NCBI RefSeq assembly: GCF_023573145.1 | Contig: NZ_CP097636.1 | Span: 62,001 to 126,000, forward strand | DNA from: Aquincola tertiaricarbonis | Lineage (GTDB): Bacteria > Pseudomonadota > Gammaproteobacteria > Burkholderiales > Burkholderiaceae_C | DNA length: 64,000 bases | Direction of reading: 5' to 3' | Shown: positions 17,298 through 26,046 of the stretch, in pieces | How positions within the stretch are numbered: position 1 is the first letter of the stretch | Layout of the letters: the number at the start of each line of letters is the position of its first letter | Notes under the pieces: model-generated | What the model saw: the letters and a program-made list of their open reading frames with translations, nothing else | Told to the model about the DNA's origin: nothing | Databases searched by the model: none | Program-made: the position numbers and the translations under genes

Positions 17298-18511
17298 AGC
17301 CGCTGAAGATCCTGACCTTCTCCACGCTGTTTCCCAGCAGCGTGCGGCCGAGCCACGGCATCTTCGTCGAAACACGGCTGCGCGAGCTGCTGAAGAGCGC
17401 GCAGGTCGAGGCCCGCGTGGTCGCACCGGTGCCCTGGTTCCCGTCGACAGGCGCACGCTGGGGCGAGTACGCACGCTTTGCCGCAACCCCCCGTCGCGAG
17501 CAGCGCAACGGGCTGGAGGTGCTGCATCCGCGTTACCTGCTGGCGCCGAAGATCGGCATGACGGCCGCGCCCCTGACGCTGGCGCTCGGGGCCCGAGCCG
17601 CCGTGCAGCAGCTCGTCGACGAGGGCTTTGATTTCGACCTGATCGACGCCCACTACTACTACCCCGACGGCGTGGCAGCGGCGCTGCTGGCCCGGCATTT
17701 CCGCAAGCCGCTGGTCATCACCGCCCGCGGCACCGACTTGAACCTCATTCCGCAGTACCCGCTGCCGCGCCGCATGATCCAGTGGGCGGCCCGCCAGGCC
17801 GATGCGTCCATCGGCGTGTGCGCCGCGCTGATGCACGTGCTGGGCGATCTGGGCATCGAGCGCGCGCGTCTGCACGTGATGCGCAATGGCGTCGACCTGC
17901 AGCGTTTCCGGCCGCTGCCACAGGCGCAGATGCGCGCCGAGCTGGGCATCGACGGCGCGCCGCTGCTGTTGTCGGTGGGCCACCTGATCGAGCGCAAGGG
18001 CCATCATGTCGCCATCGACGCGCTGGCCGCGCTGCGCTCCACGCACCCCGGAGCGCGGCTGGTGATCGCCGGCGAGGGCCAAGAGCACGAGCGCCTGCTG
18101 CAGCGCGCCCGCGAGCGCGGCGTGGCCGACCAGGTGCGTCTGGTGGGCAGCGTGCCCAACACCGAGCTGCTGCGCTGGTACAGCGCCGCCGATGCGCTGA
18201 TGCTGGCTTCCAGCCGTGAAGGCTGGGCCAATGTGCTGCTGGAGGCCATGGCCTGCGGCACGCCGGTGGTGGCCACCTGCATCTGGGGCACGCCCGAGGT
18301 GGTGACCGACGATGCGGTGGGCCGGCTGGTGGCCGAGCGCAGCGGCGCGGCCTTTGCCGATGCGACGCGCGCGCTGCTGGCCGCGGCGCCCGACCGCCTG
18401 GCGGTGCGGCGCTACGCCGAAGGCTTCAGCTGGGACGCCACCAGCCAGGCACAGGTGCGCCTGTTCCAGTCGCTGGCCGGGGCGCAGGCGGGGGTGTTGC
18501 GGCATGTCTGA
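17294..18511 (+). CDS. Glycosyltransferase family 4
   Basis: Cytoplasmic GT4 enzyme, 405 aa. It begins ILTFSTLFPSSVRPSHGIFVETRLREL, contains DLIDAHYYYPDGVAAALLARHF and ITARGTDLNLIP, and has a typical C-terminal donor domain: LLSVGHLIERKGHHVAIDAL, followed by LMLASSREGWANVLLEAMACGTPVVAT with the conserved E-x7-E pattern. The GTG start overlaps the previous stop (GTGA) and the 3' end overlaps the next gene by 8 bases. It sits between another GT4 gene and the O-antigen-ligase-like gene, so it should add a sugar to the same repeat unit. Donor and linkage unknown. Confidence 0.87.
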   Translation: MKPLKILTFSTLFPSSVRPSHGIFVETRLRELLKSAQVEARVVAPVPWFPSTGARWGEYARFAATPRREQRNGLEVLHPRYLLAPKIGMTAAPLTLALGARAAVQQLVDEGFDFDLIDAHYYYPDGVAAALLARHFRKPLVITARGTDLNLIPQYPLPRRMIQWAARQADASIGVCAALMHVLGDLGIERARLHVMRNGVDLQRFRPLPQAQMRAELGIDGAPLLLSVGHLIERKGHHVAIDALAALRSTHPGARLVIAGEGQEHERLLQRARERGVADQVRLVGSVPNTELLRWYSAADALMLASSREGWANVLLEAMACGTPVVATCIWGTPEVVTDDAVGRLVAERSGAAFADATRALLAAAPDRLAVRRYAEGFSWDATSQAQVRLFQSLAGAQAGVLRHV

Positions 18512-19802
18512 CCTGCTCATCCTCACGGTCATCGGCATCGGCACCGTCTGGGCGCTGTGGCGGCCGTGGGTCGGTGCGCTGCTGTTCGCCTGGGTCAGCC
18601 TGATGAGCCCGCACGTGGAGTTCGGCTGGCGCGCGGCCGAATGGCCCGTGGCCACCGGCATTGCAGGCTGCACGTTGATCGGTCTGCTGGTCACCCAACA
18701 GCGGCAAAACCCGCTGCTGGGGCCGCCGGCCTGGGCCATCTTCTGCTTCATGCTGTGGACCTGCATCACGCTGCCGTTCTCCTTCTTTGTCGACGAGTCG
18801 CTGCCGCTGTGGGAGCGCTCGATGAAGATCTGGCTGATGGTGTTCGTCACCATCGCGCTGGTGAACGACCGCCGCAAACTCGACTGGCTGGTGTGGACGC
18901 TGGCCTTCTCGGTGGGCTTCTACGGCGTCAAGGGCGGCCTGTTCACGCTGATGACCGGCGGCAACTACCGCGTCTGGGGCCCGGGCGGCTTCATCCACGG
19001 CAACAACGAGCTGGCGCTGGCGGTGGTGATGACCATCCCGTTGCTGCGCTACATCCAGCTGCAGATGACCACGCCCTGGCGCCGCCGCGCGCTGGGCGCC
19101 TGCATCGCGCTGTCGGCCATCATGGTGCTGGGCAGCTATTCGCGCGGCGCCTTCCTGGCCCTCAGCGCCATGGGCTTCATGCTGTGGCTCAAGGGCCGGC
19201 ACAAGTTCATCACCGCGGTTGCCATTCTGGTGGTGGGCGTGGCGGGCCTGGCGTTCATGCCCGACCAGTGGTTCGAGCGCATGAACACCATCGAGACCTA
19301 TCAGAGCGACGACTCCGCGCTGGGGCGACTGCATGCCTGGAACATGACCTGGAACCTGGCCTGCGACCGGCTGATGGGCGGTGGTTTCATGATTTACAAG
19401 AAGGACGTGTACGCGCTGTATTCAGACCGCTCCGACCTCGTGCTGGCCGCGCACAGCATCTATTTCCAGGTCGTTGGGGAGCACGGATTCATCGGCCTCC
19501 TCCTGTTCTTGCTGGTGGGTCTGACCACCTGGATCACCGCCGGCCGCATGAAGAAGCTGGGCCAGGCCTCGGCCGACCAGCACTGGCTGTCGGATCTGGG
19601 CGGCATGATCCAGGTCTCGTGCATCGGCTATGGCGTGGCCGGCGCCTTCCTCAGCCTGGCCTACTTCGACCTGCCTTACTACCTGTCGGCCGTCACCTGC
19701 ATCGGGCTGCACATCGGCCGCCAGCATCAGCTGGCCGCGGCCAAGGCGGCCAGCCAGCCACAGGCGCCGGGCGCAATGGCGATGGCGACCAAGTCCTACT
19801 GA
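18504..19802 (+). CDS. O-antigen ligase/polymerase-like membrane protein, XrtA-associated (TIGR03097-like)
   Basis: Integral membrane protein of the Wzy/WaaL superfamily, thought to polymerise or ligate the lipid-linked glycan (or to O-glycosylate PEP-CTERM proteins) on the periplasmic face. It has about ten hydrophobic helices in 432 aa. The large loop contains FIHGNNELALAVVMTIPLL and the conserved Wzy_C segment AAHSIYFQVVGEHGFIGLLLF with its histidine, and SYSRGAFLAL lies before it. ATG 18,504 overlaps the upstream gene by 8 bases. The tail after the last helix is rich in Ala and Gln. Family assignment is good; whether it is a polymerase or a ligase is not settled. Confidence 0.87.
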   Translation: MSDLLILTVIGIGTVWALWRPWVGALLFAWVSLMSPHVEFGWRAAEWPVATGIAGCTLIGLLVTQQRQNPLLGPPAWAIFCFMLWTCITLPFSFFVDESLPLWERSMKIWLMVFVTIALVNDRRKLDWLVWTLAFSVGFYGVKGGLFTLMTGGNYRVWGPGGFIHGNNELALAVVMTIPLLRYIQLQMTTPWRRRALGACIALSAIMVLGSYSRGAFLALSAMGFMLWLKGRHKFITAVAILVVGVAGLAFMPDQWFERMNTIETYQSDDSALGRLHAWNMTWNLACDRLMGGGFMIYKKDVYALYSDRSDLVLAAHSIYFQVVGEHGFIGLLLFLLVGLTTWITAGRMKKLGQASADQHWLSDLGGMIQVSCIGYGVAGAFLSLAYFDLPYYLSAVTCIGLHIGRQHQLAAAKAASQPQAPGAMAMATKSY

Positions 19803-19803
19803 C

Positions 19804-20778
19804 ATGCTGAACCCCTACACCTGGCTGTCCCCCGCCGGCTCCGGCGCCCGGCTGTCGATCTTCATCTTCCACCGGGTGCTGCCCGCGGTCGACCCGCTGC
19901 TGCCCGACGAGATCGACGTCGAGCGTTTCGACCGCGTGGTGGGCTTCATCGCCCGGCGCTTCCAGGTGCTGCCGCTGGCGCAGGCGGTTCAGCGGCTGCA
20001 GCAGGGCACGCTGCCAGCGGCACCGGCCTGCATCACCTTCGACGACGGCTACACCGACAACCTGACGCTGGCCACGCCGGTGCTGCGCCGCCATGGCGTC
20101 AGCGCCACCTTCTTCATCGCCACCGGCTACACCGGCGGCGGCCGCATGTGGAACGACACGGTGATCGAGGCGGTGCGCCATGCGCCCGCCGGCGAGCTGG
20201 ACTGGCGCGATTTCGGCCTGGGTGTGCAGCCGGTGGGTGACGCCGCCAGCCGCGTGGCAGCCTACCGCGCCGCGCTGCGGGGGCTCAAGTACCTGGAGCC
20301 CGAGGAGCGCCTGGCCCGCACGCAGGCCATCGGCGCGCGCCACGGCCTGCCCGCCACCAGCGACCTGATGATGAGCGTGGACCAGCTGCGCGCGCTGCGC
20401 GAGGCCGGCATGGACATCGGCGGCCACACCGTGAGCCACCCCATCCTGGCGCGCATCAGCGACGCCGTGGCCGCCCGCGAGATCGGCGAAGGCCGCGAGC
20501 AGCTGACGCAGTGGCTGGGCGAGGCGCCCACGCTGTTCGCGTACCCCAACGGCGTGCCTGGCGGCGATTACGGCCCGCGCGACGTGGGCCTGGTGCGACG
20601 CGCCGGCTTTTCCGCCGCAGTGAGTACCGCGCCGGGCACCGCCAGCCGGGATGCTGACCTGTACCAACTGCCCCGTTTCACGCCCTGGGATACCACGATG
20701 ATGCGCTTTGGCCTGCGCTGCGCGATGAACCTGATGCAGGCGCCCGCCGCCCGCGTGGCGGAAGAAGCGGCCAGCTGA
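19804..20778 (+). CDS. Polysaccharide deacetylase (NodB/CE4 family)
   Basis: Second CE4-type deacetylase of the locus, 324 aa. It begins with a short segment and FIFHRVLPAVDPLLPDEID, then has the metal-binding ACITFDDGYTDN (paired aspartates), the long NodB barrel, and DIGGHTVSHPILARI as the histidine motif, with LFAYPNGVPGGDYGPRDVGLVRRAGF as the later motif. This arrangement is that of the PuuE/IcaB-like group rather than the DUF3473 group at 3,675. The start ATG at 19,804 follows the ligase stop by one base; the frame is open upstream but that part is inside the ligase gene. It would remove acetyl groups from amino sugars. Confidence 0.88.
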   Translation: MLNPYTWLSPAGSGARLSIFIFHRVLPAVDPLLPDEIDVERFDRVVGFIARRFQVLPLAQAVQRLQQGTLPAAPACITFDDGYTDNLTLATPVLRRHGVSATFFIATGYTGGGRMWNDTVIEAVRHAPAGELDWRDFGLGVQPVGDAASRVAAYRAALRGLKYLEPEERLARTQAIGARHGLPATSDLMMSVDQLRALREAGMDIGGHTVSHPILARISDAVAAREIGEGREQLTQWLGEAPTLFAYPNGVPGGDYGPRDVGLVRRAGFSAAVSTAPGTASRDADLYQLPRFTPWDTTMMRFGLRCAMNLMQAPAARVAEEAAS

Positions 20779-20800
20779 TCAGCTCGACCGCGCCACCTGG

Positions 20801-21643
20801 CTACTTGAAGATGACCTCGCGACCGGACGGCAACGGTGCCCAGCGCCCGCCGGCGCTGAGCCGGCCTGCGCGTACCAGGGACCGAATGGCCCGGGAGCGC
20901 CGCCAGTTCTTCAGCTTGAGCCAGTCTCTGAGTCGGTAGAAGGCAGGACTGCGGCGGAGCGCCGCGAAGCTCAGGGCCTGGGCGTCGTCGTTGCGTTCCG
21001 ACGTGAAGGAGATGAGGCTGTGCTCGCTCACCCAGGCCAGCTTGGGTGACACGATGGCGCGGAAGTCGATCCGGTAGGGCAGGTGGTCGTAGAGATCGAT
21101 GGCGCGCAAGATGGGAAACGCCGCGGACAGCCGCCGCTGCGCTGCAGGCAGCGTGATCAGGTATGCGTGCGTGGTCTGCGGACCCGCAGACAGCGCATGC
21201 GCCCTGAAGCCGCCGGGCGCGGCTACCGCATTTGCCTTGTCGTAATAGATGGGCCCCTGGTCGTTATGGTCGTCGCTGTCCAGGAAGCAGTAGTCGAAGT
21301 GGAAGGCAGCTGCCTCGGCCTGCACGAGATCGACGGCCCGCGGGCTGAGCCGGGCATCATCTTCCAGTACCAGGGCAACCGGAATCTGCTCGTCGCGCAT
21401 CACCTCATAGATGTGGATGTGCGACAGGTAGCAGCCGATGGCGCCGGCGTGCATGGAGCTGTCGGCCGGCAGATAGCGATCGCGTTCGCTGGGGGACAGC
21501 TTGGCACCATCTACGGCGTCCACGAGCCGGTAGCTGATACCCAACGCGGCCAGATGCTCGCAGATGAGCCGGCGTCGTTCGGCGGCGCGGGCCAGGCTGA
21601 CGACAAAAACGGGGATGGGCATGGTGGGCGGTGATGGCGTCAT
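20801..21643 (-). CDS. Glycosyltransferase family 25 (LPS glycosyltransferase-like)
   Basis: Family 25 glycosyltransferase, typical of lipooligosaccharide galactosyl- or glucosyltransferases. It has PVFVVSLARAAERRRLICEHL at the N-terminus, YRLVDAVDG, IGCYLSHIHIYEVM, and the metal site LVLEDDARLSP. The last gene of the long minus-strand series, 17 bases after the FkbM gene. Two starts are possible: ATG 21,643 (chosen, closest coupling) or ATG 21,622, which begins directly MPIPVFVVS; neither has a clear ribosome site. Codon choice looks more relaxed than in the core XrtA genes, suggesting an acquired part of the locus, but this was judged by eye only. Confidence 0.85.
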   Translation of the reverse strand: MTPSPPTMPIPVFVVSLARAAERRRLICEHLAALGISYRLVDAVDGAKLSPSERDRYLPADSSMHAGAIGCYLSHIHIYEVMRDEQIPVALVLEDDARLSPRAVDLVQAEAAAFHFDYCFLDSDDHNDQGPIYYDKANAVAAPGGFRAHALSAGPQTTHAYLITLPAAQRRLSAAFPILRAIDLYDHLPYRIDFRAIVSPKLAWVSEHSLISFTSERNDDAQALSFAALRRSPAFYRLRDWLKLKNWRRSRAIRSLVRAGRLSAGGRWAPLPSGREVIFK

Positions 21644-21660
21644 GCGCGCAGGCGCGCCGA

Positions 21661-22422
21661 TCACTCGAAGACGATGACGTGGTACTCGCCGCTCTGGTGA
21701 CGGGTGTGCCGCCGGACATCGACGGCACGCTGAAGTGCATCGGAACACCCCGATCGCATCCAGTCGTGCAATTCGATGGCCATGGTCTTGACCGCGCCCA
21801 TCCACTCGCCCGACTGACCGTTCAGCACTTCGATCTCCGATCCCTCGATGTCGATCTTCAGCAGATCGACCTGCTTGAAGCCGCTGGCAGCCAACAACTC
21901 GGCCACACCAATAGCGGGAATACCGTCCGCCGCACCTTCTGGCGCAGGCCCGACGCGGTACGCCCAGGGCTCAGCCTCCGGGTTCAGGATCTTGAGCTTG
22001 CAGGCGTGGCTCCACAGGCCCTTCTCGAGCAGGTGCACGTTCTTGTAGGGCGCCGTGTTCCGCCGCAGCAAGGCGCAGTTCTGCGAATCGACCTCCAGCG
22101 CGTCGATGCGCGCGTCCGGGTACCGCATGGCCAGGAAGACGGAGGTCAGACCGATGTTGGCCCCTGCATCGATCATGTAATGCGCGTGGGAGGACGAGAA
22201 AAAGCCCATTTCCACGTGGCCGAAGATCTGACAGAAGGCCTCCACGTCGGAGGTTCTTGCGCGCAGCCAGATGGGCGCGCGAGCGCCAGGGACGTGCACG
22301 GAGAACGGCTGGCCGTGGGCATGGAGCTTTTCCTTCAGCAACTCTGCCCATAACAGGAAACCGCGCAGGTGACCGTACTGACGGCGGAACAGGCTCGATG
22401 CTCGTAGGACCTTACCGATCAT
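21661..22422 (-). CDS. FkbM-family SAM-dependent methyltransferase
   Basis: O-methyltransferase of the FkbM type, 253 aa, probably methylating a sugar hydroxyl of the polysaccharide. The SAM-binding motif is YMIDAGANIGLTSVFLAM, followed by IDALEVDSQNCALLRRN and the DLLKIDIEGSEIEVLNG segment that defines the family. ATG 22,422 (MIGKVLRASS) is the best start: further upstream the frame is open but unlike the family. About 200 bases separate it from the flippase gene on the same strand, so a separate promoter is possible. Capping or decoration of glycans by such enzymes is common; the target here is not known. Confidence 0.86.
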   Translation of the reverse strand: MIGKVLRASSLFRRQYGHLRGFLLWAELLKEKLHAHGQPFSVHVPGARAPIWLRARTSDVEAFCQIFGHVEMGFFSSSHAHYMIDAGANIGLTSVFLAMRYPDARIDALEVDSQNCALLRRNTAPYKNVHLLEKGLWSHACKLKILNPEAEPWAYRVGPAPEGAADGIPAIGVAELLAASGFKQVDLLKIDIEGSEIEVLNGQSGEWMGAVKTMAIELHDWMRSGCSDALQRAVDVRRHTRHQSGEYHVIVFE

Positions 22423-22620
22423 GAGATTTCCAAAGTGAATGCCTGTCGCCGCGATGCAGCCACTGGCGAATGTGCTGCTCGTGCACGCAGTACTTCGACC
22501 CACGCAGAGCACCGCCGGCCTTGCCCGCCCTTTGGGCGGCGCAATCTAGCACACGCGGTTCCCATGCCCCAACGGCAAAAGCGCAGTGCTTGGCCATGGC
22601 GTGTGATGGGGCCGCTCGTC

Positions 22621-24138
22621 TCATCGATCGGACCAGTGATGCTTCACGCGTGTGATGAGCGGCAGGATGGTGCTGCGTCCGAAGGCCATCGCCAGCGCAA
22701 CGTAGGTCGCCGCACCGACGACCACGCAGACACTCAGGCGAGCCAGGGGGTTGGCATCGCGCAGGTAGTGCGCCGTGATCATCATGAGGAGGGCCATGCC
22801 GAGCGAGCATGCCGTGGGCAGGACCAGCGGCATCAGCAGGCGCCACAGGGGAATCTTGGCCAGCCTGCAGCCCAGCCATGCCGTCCACAGGTGTGTGATC
22901 ACGATCATGCCCAGATAACCCCACGCGGCACCTTCCAGACCGCCGTAGGCGGTACCGGCCCAGTAGCCGATGCCGCTGAGCACCGCTGTGATCACCGACG
23001 TGGTGAGCAGCAGATCGCCTCGGCCGAAAGTCAGGAGGACCGTACCCGCCGACATGAGCGGGCTTTGCACCGCCATGGCCACGCACAACAGCGGCAGCAC
23101 CGTCTCGGCATCGGTCCATTGCGGGCCCAGCAGCACATGGACGACGTCGGGCGCGACCGCGGCCGCGCCCGCCATGATCGGGATCGTTGTGAGCCCCACG
23201 ACGGCATTGGCGGTCAGCCATGTGTCTGCCAAGCGCATGGGCTGCTCCGTCAGCCTGGAAAGCGTGGGAAACAGGACCCGCGTGACCACGGAGGTGATCT
23301 GGTAGATCACCGTGCCGGTCAGCGCCGATGCCATCGTGAACGCGCCCAGGGGCGCCGCCCCAAGGTAGCGGCCGATGACAAAGGTGTGCAGGTTGCGGCC
23401 CACGGCGGTGATCAGGTTGCTGCCAAGCAGGTTGACCGACAGGCTGAACAGGCCTTGCAGGTGACGCAGCGCCGGCTTCAGGCCAGGCAGCCAGCGGCTG
23501 CTGCGCATCAGCCAGACACCGGTCAGCAGGTTGCCGATGAGGGGCTGCGCGGCCAGCGCCCAGACACCCACGCCTGCCCAGGCCAGCAGCAGTGCCGTGA
23601 CGGAGCCGAGCACGCTGCCCACGATCTGGGCCAGTGTGATGTCGCGAAAACGCAGCTGCTGCGTCAGGATGGCCTGCGGCACCACCATGGCGCCTGCCAC
23701 CAGCATGTTGACGGCCAGCGGCCAGACCAGCTGCTGAATCTCGGGTCGGCTGTAGTAGTCGGCCAGCATGGGGCCGCTGAGCGCCAGGCCCAGCCCGGCG
23801 GCCAGGCCGATGGCCACGTTGAACCAGAAGCAGGTGGTCAGCACCTCGGGCGCGCTGACCTGGCGCTGCACGATGGCCGCGCCCAGGCCGAAGGAGATGA
23901 ACACCTGCGCGATCTCGGCGGCCACGTAGGTCATGCCGAACAGGCCGAAATCGTCCGGCACCAGCAGCCGCGCCAGGATCAGGCTGGTGCCGAAGGAGAA
24001 GGCCTGGCGTGCCAGCTGGCCGGCGCTCAGCCACGCGGCGCCGCGCACCGCCCGGCCGCCCAGGCGTTCGGTGTCGGGCTTGGGCGCGGCGGCATCGGGG
24101 CCGGCGGGGGCCGCGGGCGGTGCGGGGGTCTCGTTCAT
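22621..24138 (-). CDS. Wzx-type lipid-linked oligosaccharide flippase (MOP family)
   Basis: Inner-membrane flippase of 505 aa that would move undecaprenyl-linked repeat units to the periplasm. It has about 12-14 hydrophobic helices, the N-terminal helix pair starting WLSAGQLARQAFSFGTSLILARLLVPDDFGLFGM (typical of the WzxC/teichuronic group), and TMASALTGTVIYQITSVVTRVLFPTLSR in the middle. The start ATG 24,138 overlaps the previous gene's stop by 4 bases. The N-terminal 40 residues are Pro/Ala-rich. It is the only clear flippase of the window for the main polymer; the GtrA-like protein would handle single sugars instead. Confidence 0.9.
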   Translation of the reverse strand: MNETPAPPAAPAGPDAAAPKPDTERLGGRAVRGAAWLSAGQLARQAFSFGTSLILARLLVPDDFGLFGMTYVAAEIAQVFISFGLGAAIVQRQVSAPEVLTTCFWFNVAIGLAAGLGLALSGPMLADYYSRPEIQQLVWPLAVNMLVAGAMVVPQAILTQQLRFRDITLAQIVGSVLGSVTALLLAWAGVGVWALAAQPLIGNLLTGVWLMRSSRWLPGLKPALRHLQGLFSLSVNLLGSNLITAVGRNLHTFVIGRYLGAAPLGAFTMASALTGTVIYQITSVVTRVLFPTLSRLTEQPMRLADTWLTANAVVGLTTIPIMAGAAAVAPDVVHVLLGPQWTDAETVLPLLCVAMAVQSPLMSAGTVLLTFGRGDLLLTTSVITAVLSGIGYWAGTAYGGLEGAAWGYLGMIVITHLWTAWLGCRLAKIPLWRLLMPLVLPTACSLGMALLMMITAHYLRDANPLARLSVCVVVGAATYVALAMAFGRSTILPLITRVKHHWSDR

Positions 24139-25037
24139 CCGGCTGCCAGTTCGCGGCACAGCTGCAACGCGCGCCGCTGGTACATGCCGCCCTGGAAACG
24201 GAAGGTGCCGAAGAAGTGCACCAGCGCCACGTCGCTGAGGTCGGCGCCGGGCATCCAGAAGGGATAGCGGTCCACCGGCAGCACCAGGGCGTCAGGCGCA
24301 TTGGCGGCCATGAAGTTACAGGTCACCTGCTCGGTGCCCCATTCGGCCCAGCGCTGCGGGCCCACCAGCTTTTCCATGGCGGCCGAAAACACCCGGATGC
24401 GCTCCAGCGACAAGGTGCCGGCCGGAAAGCCGGTGAAGCCGGCGCAGCCGCGCACGTACTTCAGCCCGGGTGCATCGGGTAGCCGGGCCAGCACCCGCTC
24501 GGCGGCGTTCTGCACATGCGTGGAATGGTGCTGGCTGGCGTAGTCCGAGGCGGTTTGTACCGGCACCGGATGGGTGCCGCTGCTGGTGCCCAGCGTGAAG
24601 GTGCGCTGCGCAGCCACGCTGTCCAGCACTTCCTGGGGCGGCTGCAGCGTCAGCGTGTCGGAGTCGAGCTGGATGACGTAGTGATCCGCGTTCTCGCGGG
24701 CCAGCGCGGCAAAACGTTCCCAGGCGCCTCCGCGGGGCAGGGCCGGGTCTGCCGCCTGCGCGGATGACACGTAGGTGACGTTGCCCAGGTGGTGGCGCAG
24801 CCGCGCCTTGTCGGCGTCCAACAGGCCGTCGTCCACCAGCACGAAGCCGCGCGGCGCCAGGTAGCGCGCGAAGCTCTTGGCCGCCAGCAGCAGCATGGTG
24901 GTGTCGGGGTGGTACACCTGGCTGACGATGACGACGTTGCTGTCCGGGTTGCATTCCACCGGCGGCGTGCGGTCGATGGCGGCGCAACGGAAGTTGAACC
25001 AGCGCTTGTGCTGTCGCTGTCGGAAGTGGTCGAACAT
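24135..25037 (-). CDS. Putative glycosyltransferase (GT-A-like), unassigned family
   Basis: Protein of 300 aa whose family I do not recognise with confidence. A GT-A-like layout is suggested by VVIVSQVYHPDTTMLLLAAKSF at the N-terminus, GFVLVDDGLLD, and the acidic motif YVIQLDSDTLTL, which resembles the DxD metal site. The C-terminal half has VRGCAGFTGFPAGTLS and WAEWGTEQVTCNF, the latter similar to the acceptor-recognition segment of some GT8-like enzymes. No signal peptide or membrane helix. It lies between the GT2 gene and the flippase (4-base overlap with the latter), so a sugar-transfer role in the same repeat unit is likely. Confidence 0.6.
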   Translation of the reverse strand: MFDHFRQRQHKRWFNFRCAAIDRTPPVECNPDSNVVIVSQVYHPDTTMLLLAAKSFARYLAPRGFVLVDDGLLDADKARLRHHLGNVTYVSSAQAADPALPRGGAWERFAALARENADHYVIQLDSDTLTLQPPQEVLDSVAAQRTFTLGTSSGTHPVPVQTASDYASQHHSTHVQNAAERVLARLPDAPGLKYVRGCAGFTGFPAGTLSLERIRVFSAAMEKLVGPQRWAEWGTEQVTCNFMAANAPDALVLPVDRYPFWMPGADLSDVALVHFFGTFRFQGGMYQRRALQLCRELAAG

Positions 25038-25091
25038 CGGGTCAGGTCCAGGCTAGGCAGCCGCGCAGCTGCGGCCAAAAAGAAGGTGTGT

Positions 25092-26042
25092 TCAAGCGGC
25101 GGGCTTCCAGCCCAGCAGGGTGGCGGCCAGGTAGGCGGCCGGTTTCACCCGCCAGGGGCAGGTGCGCAGGGCCTGCAGCATCGCACGCAGGCCGGTGGCG
25201 CGGTCGCCATGGGCCAGGTGGCCCAGGCCGAAGTCCACGTGGTAGCGCGCCAGCTGCTGGCGGAAGGTGCGTTCGTCCACACGCCGGCCGTCGGCGCTGG
25301 CCAGGCCCCAGCGGGCGGCCGTGTCGGTCAGCAGCCGGGTGCGGTAGTCGATCGGCCGCAGCACCCGGTTGCCCTGCTGGCGGTGCTGGCGGTACAGCGT
25401 GGTGGCCTGGCGCAGCTTCAGGAACTGGAAGCGCCGCGACATGCGCAGCCACAGCTCCCAGTCTTCGCTGTAGGGCAGGCTTTCGTCGAAGGTGCCGGCC
25501 TGCTCGAAGGCCTCGGCGCGGAACATCGCGGTGCTGGTCAGCATCCAGCAGTCCAGCAAGAACTCGTGGTAAATCCAGCCCGAGAACCGCGGGTCGGCGG
25601 CGTCGCCATGGGCCTCGCGCGGCACCTGGGCGGGTGGCGGGAAGTCCTGGTCCTCGGCCGGCCGGCGCCAGGGCAGGAAGGCGCTGAACACCACCGCCAC
25701 CTCCGGGTGCGCCGCAAAGGCGCGCAGCTGCAGCGCCAGCTTGTCGGGGTACCAGTAGTCGTCATGGTCCATCAGGCACACGAAGGCGCCACGCGCCAGC
25801 CGCAGGCCGTGGTTGCGGGCGGCGCACACGCCGGCATTGGCCTGGCGCACCAGGGTCAGGCGGTCGCCGTAGGCGGCCAGCAGCTCGGGCGTGCCGTCGG
25901 TGGAGCCGTCGTCGATGACGATCAGCTCGAGCGGCCGGTGCGTCTGCGCCAGCACCGCGTCCACCGTCTGGCAGATGTAGGCGCTGCAGTTGTAGGTGGG
26001 GATGATGACGCTGACCAGGGCGTCGGCAGGCGCTTGCGGCAT
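25092..26042 (-). CDS. Glycosyltransferase family 2
   Basis: Cytoplasmic GT2 enzyme, 316 aa, GT-A fold. It begins VSVIIPTYNCSAYICQTVDAVL, followed by ELIVIDDGSTDGTPELL, NAGVCAARNHGLRLARGAFVCLMDHDDYWYP, where DHDD supplies the metal-binding DxD. The C-terminal part has the SEDWELWLRMSRRFQF acceptor-side motif. It starts 4 bases after the asparagine-synthetase-like gene and is followed by the unassigned glycosyltransferase after 54 bases. The sugar and linkage cannot be read from sequence. Confident at family level. Confidence 0.88.
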   Translation of the reverse strand: MPQAPADALVSVIIPTYNCSAYICQTVDAVLAQTHRPLELIVIDDGSTDGTPELLAAYGDRLTLVRQANAGVCAARNHGLRLARGAFVCLMDHDDYWYPDKLALQLRAFAAHPEVAVVFSAFLPWRRPAEDQDFPPPAQVPREAHGDAADPRFSGWIYHEFLLDCWMLTSTAMFRAEAFEQAGTFDESLPYSEDWELWLRMSRRFQFLKLRQATTLYRQHRQQGNRVLRPIDYRTRLLTDTAARWGLASADGRRVDERTFRQQLARYHVDFGLGHLAHGDRATGLRAMLQALRTCPWRVKPAAYLAATLLGWKPAA

Positions 26043-26046
26043 GGCG

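Noticed and set aside
22520..22545. A small GC inverted repeat (CCGCCC TTT GGGCGG) between flippase and FkbM genes
   Set aside because: Only six base pairs and no T run on the minus strand; too weak to call a terminator.
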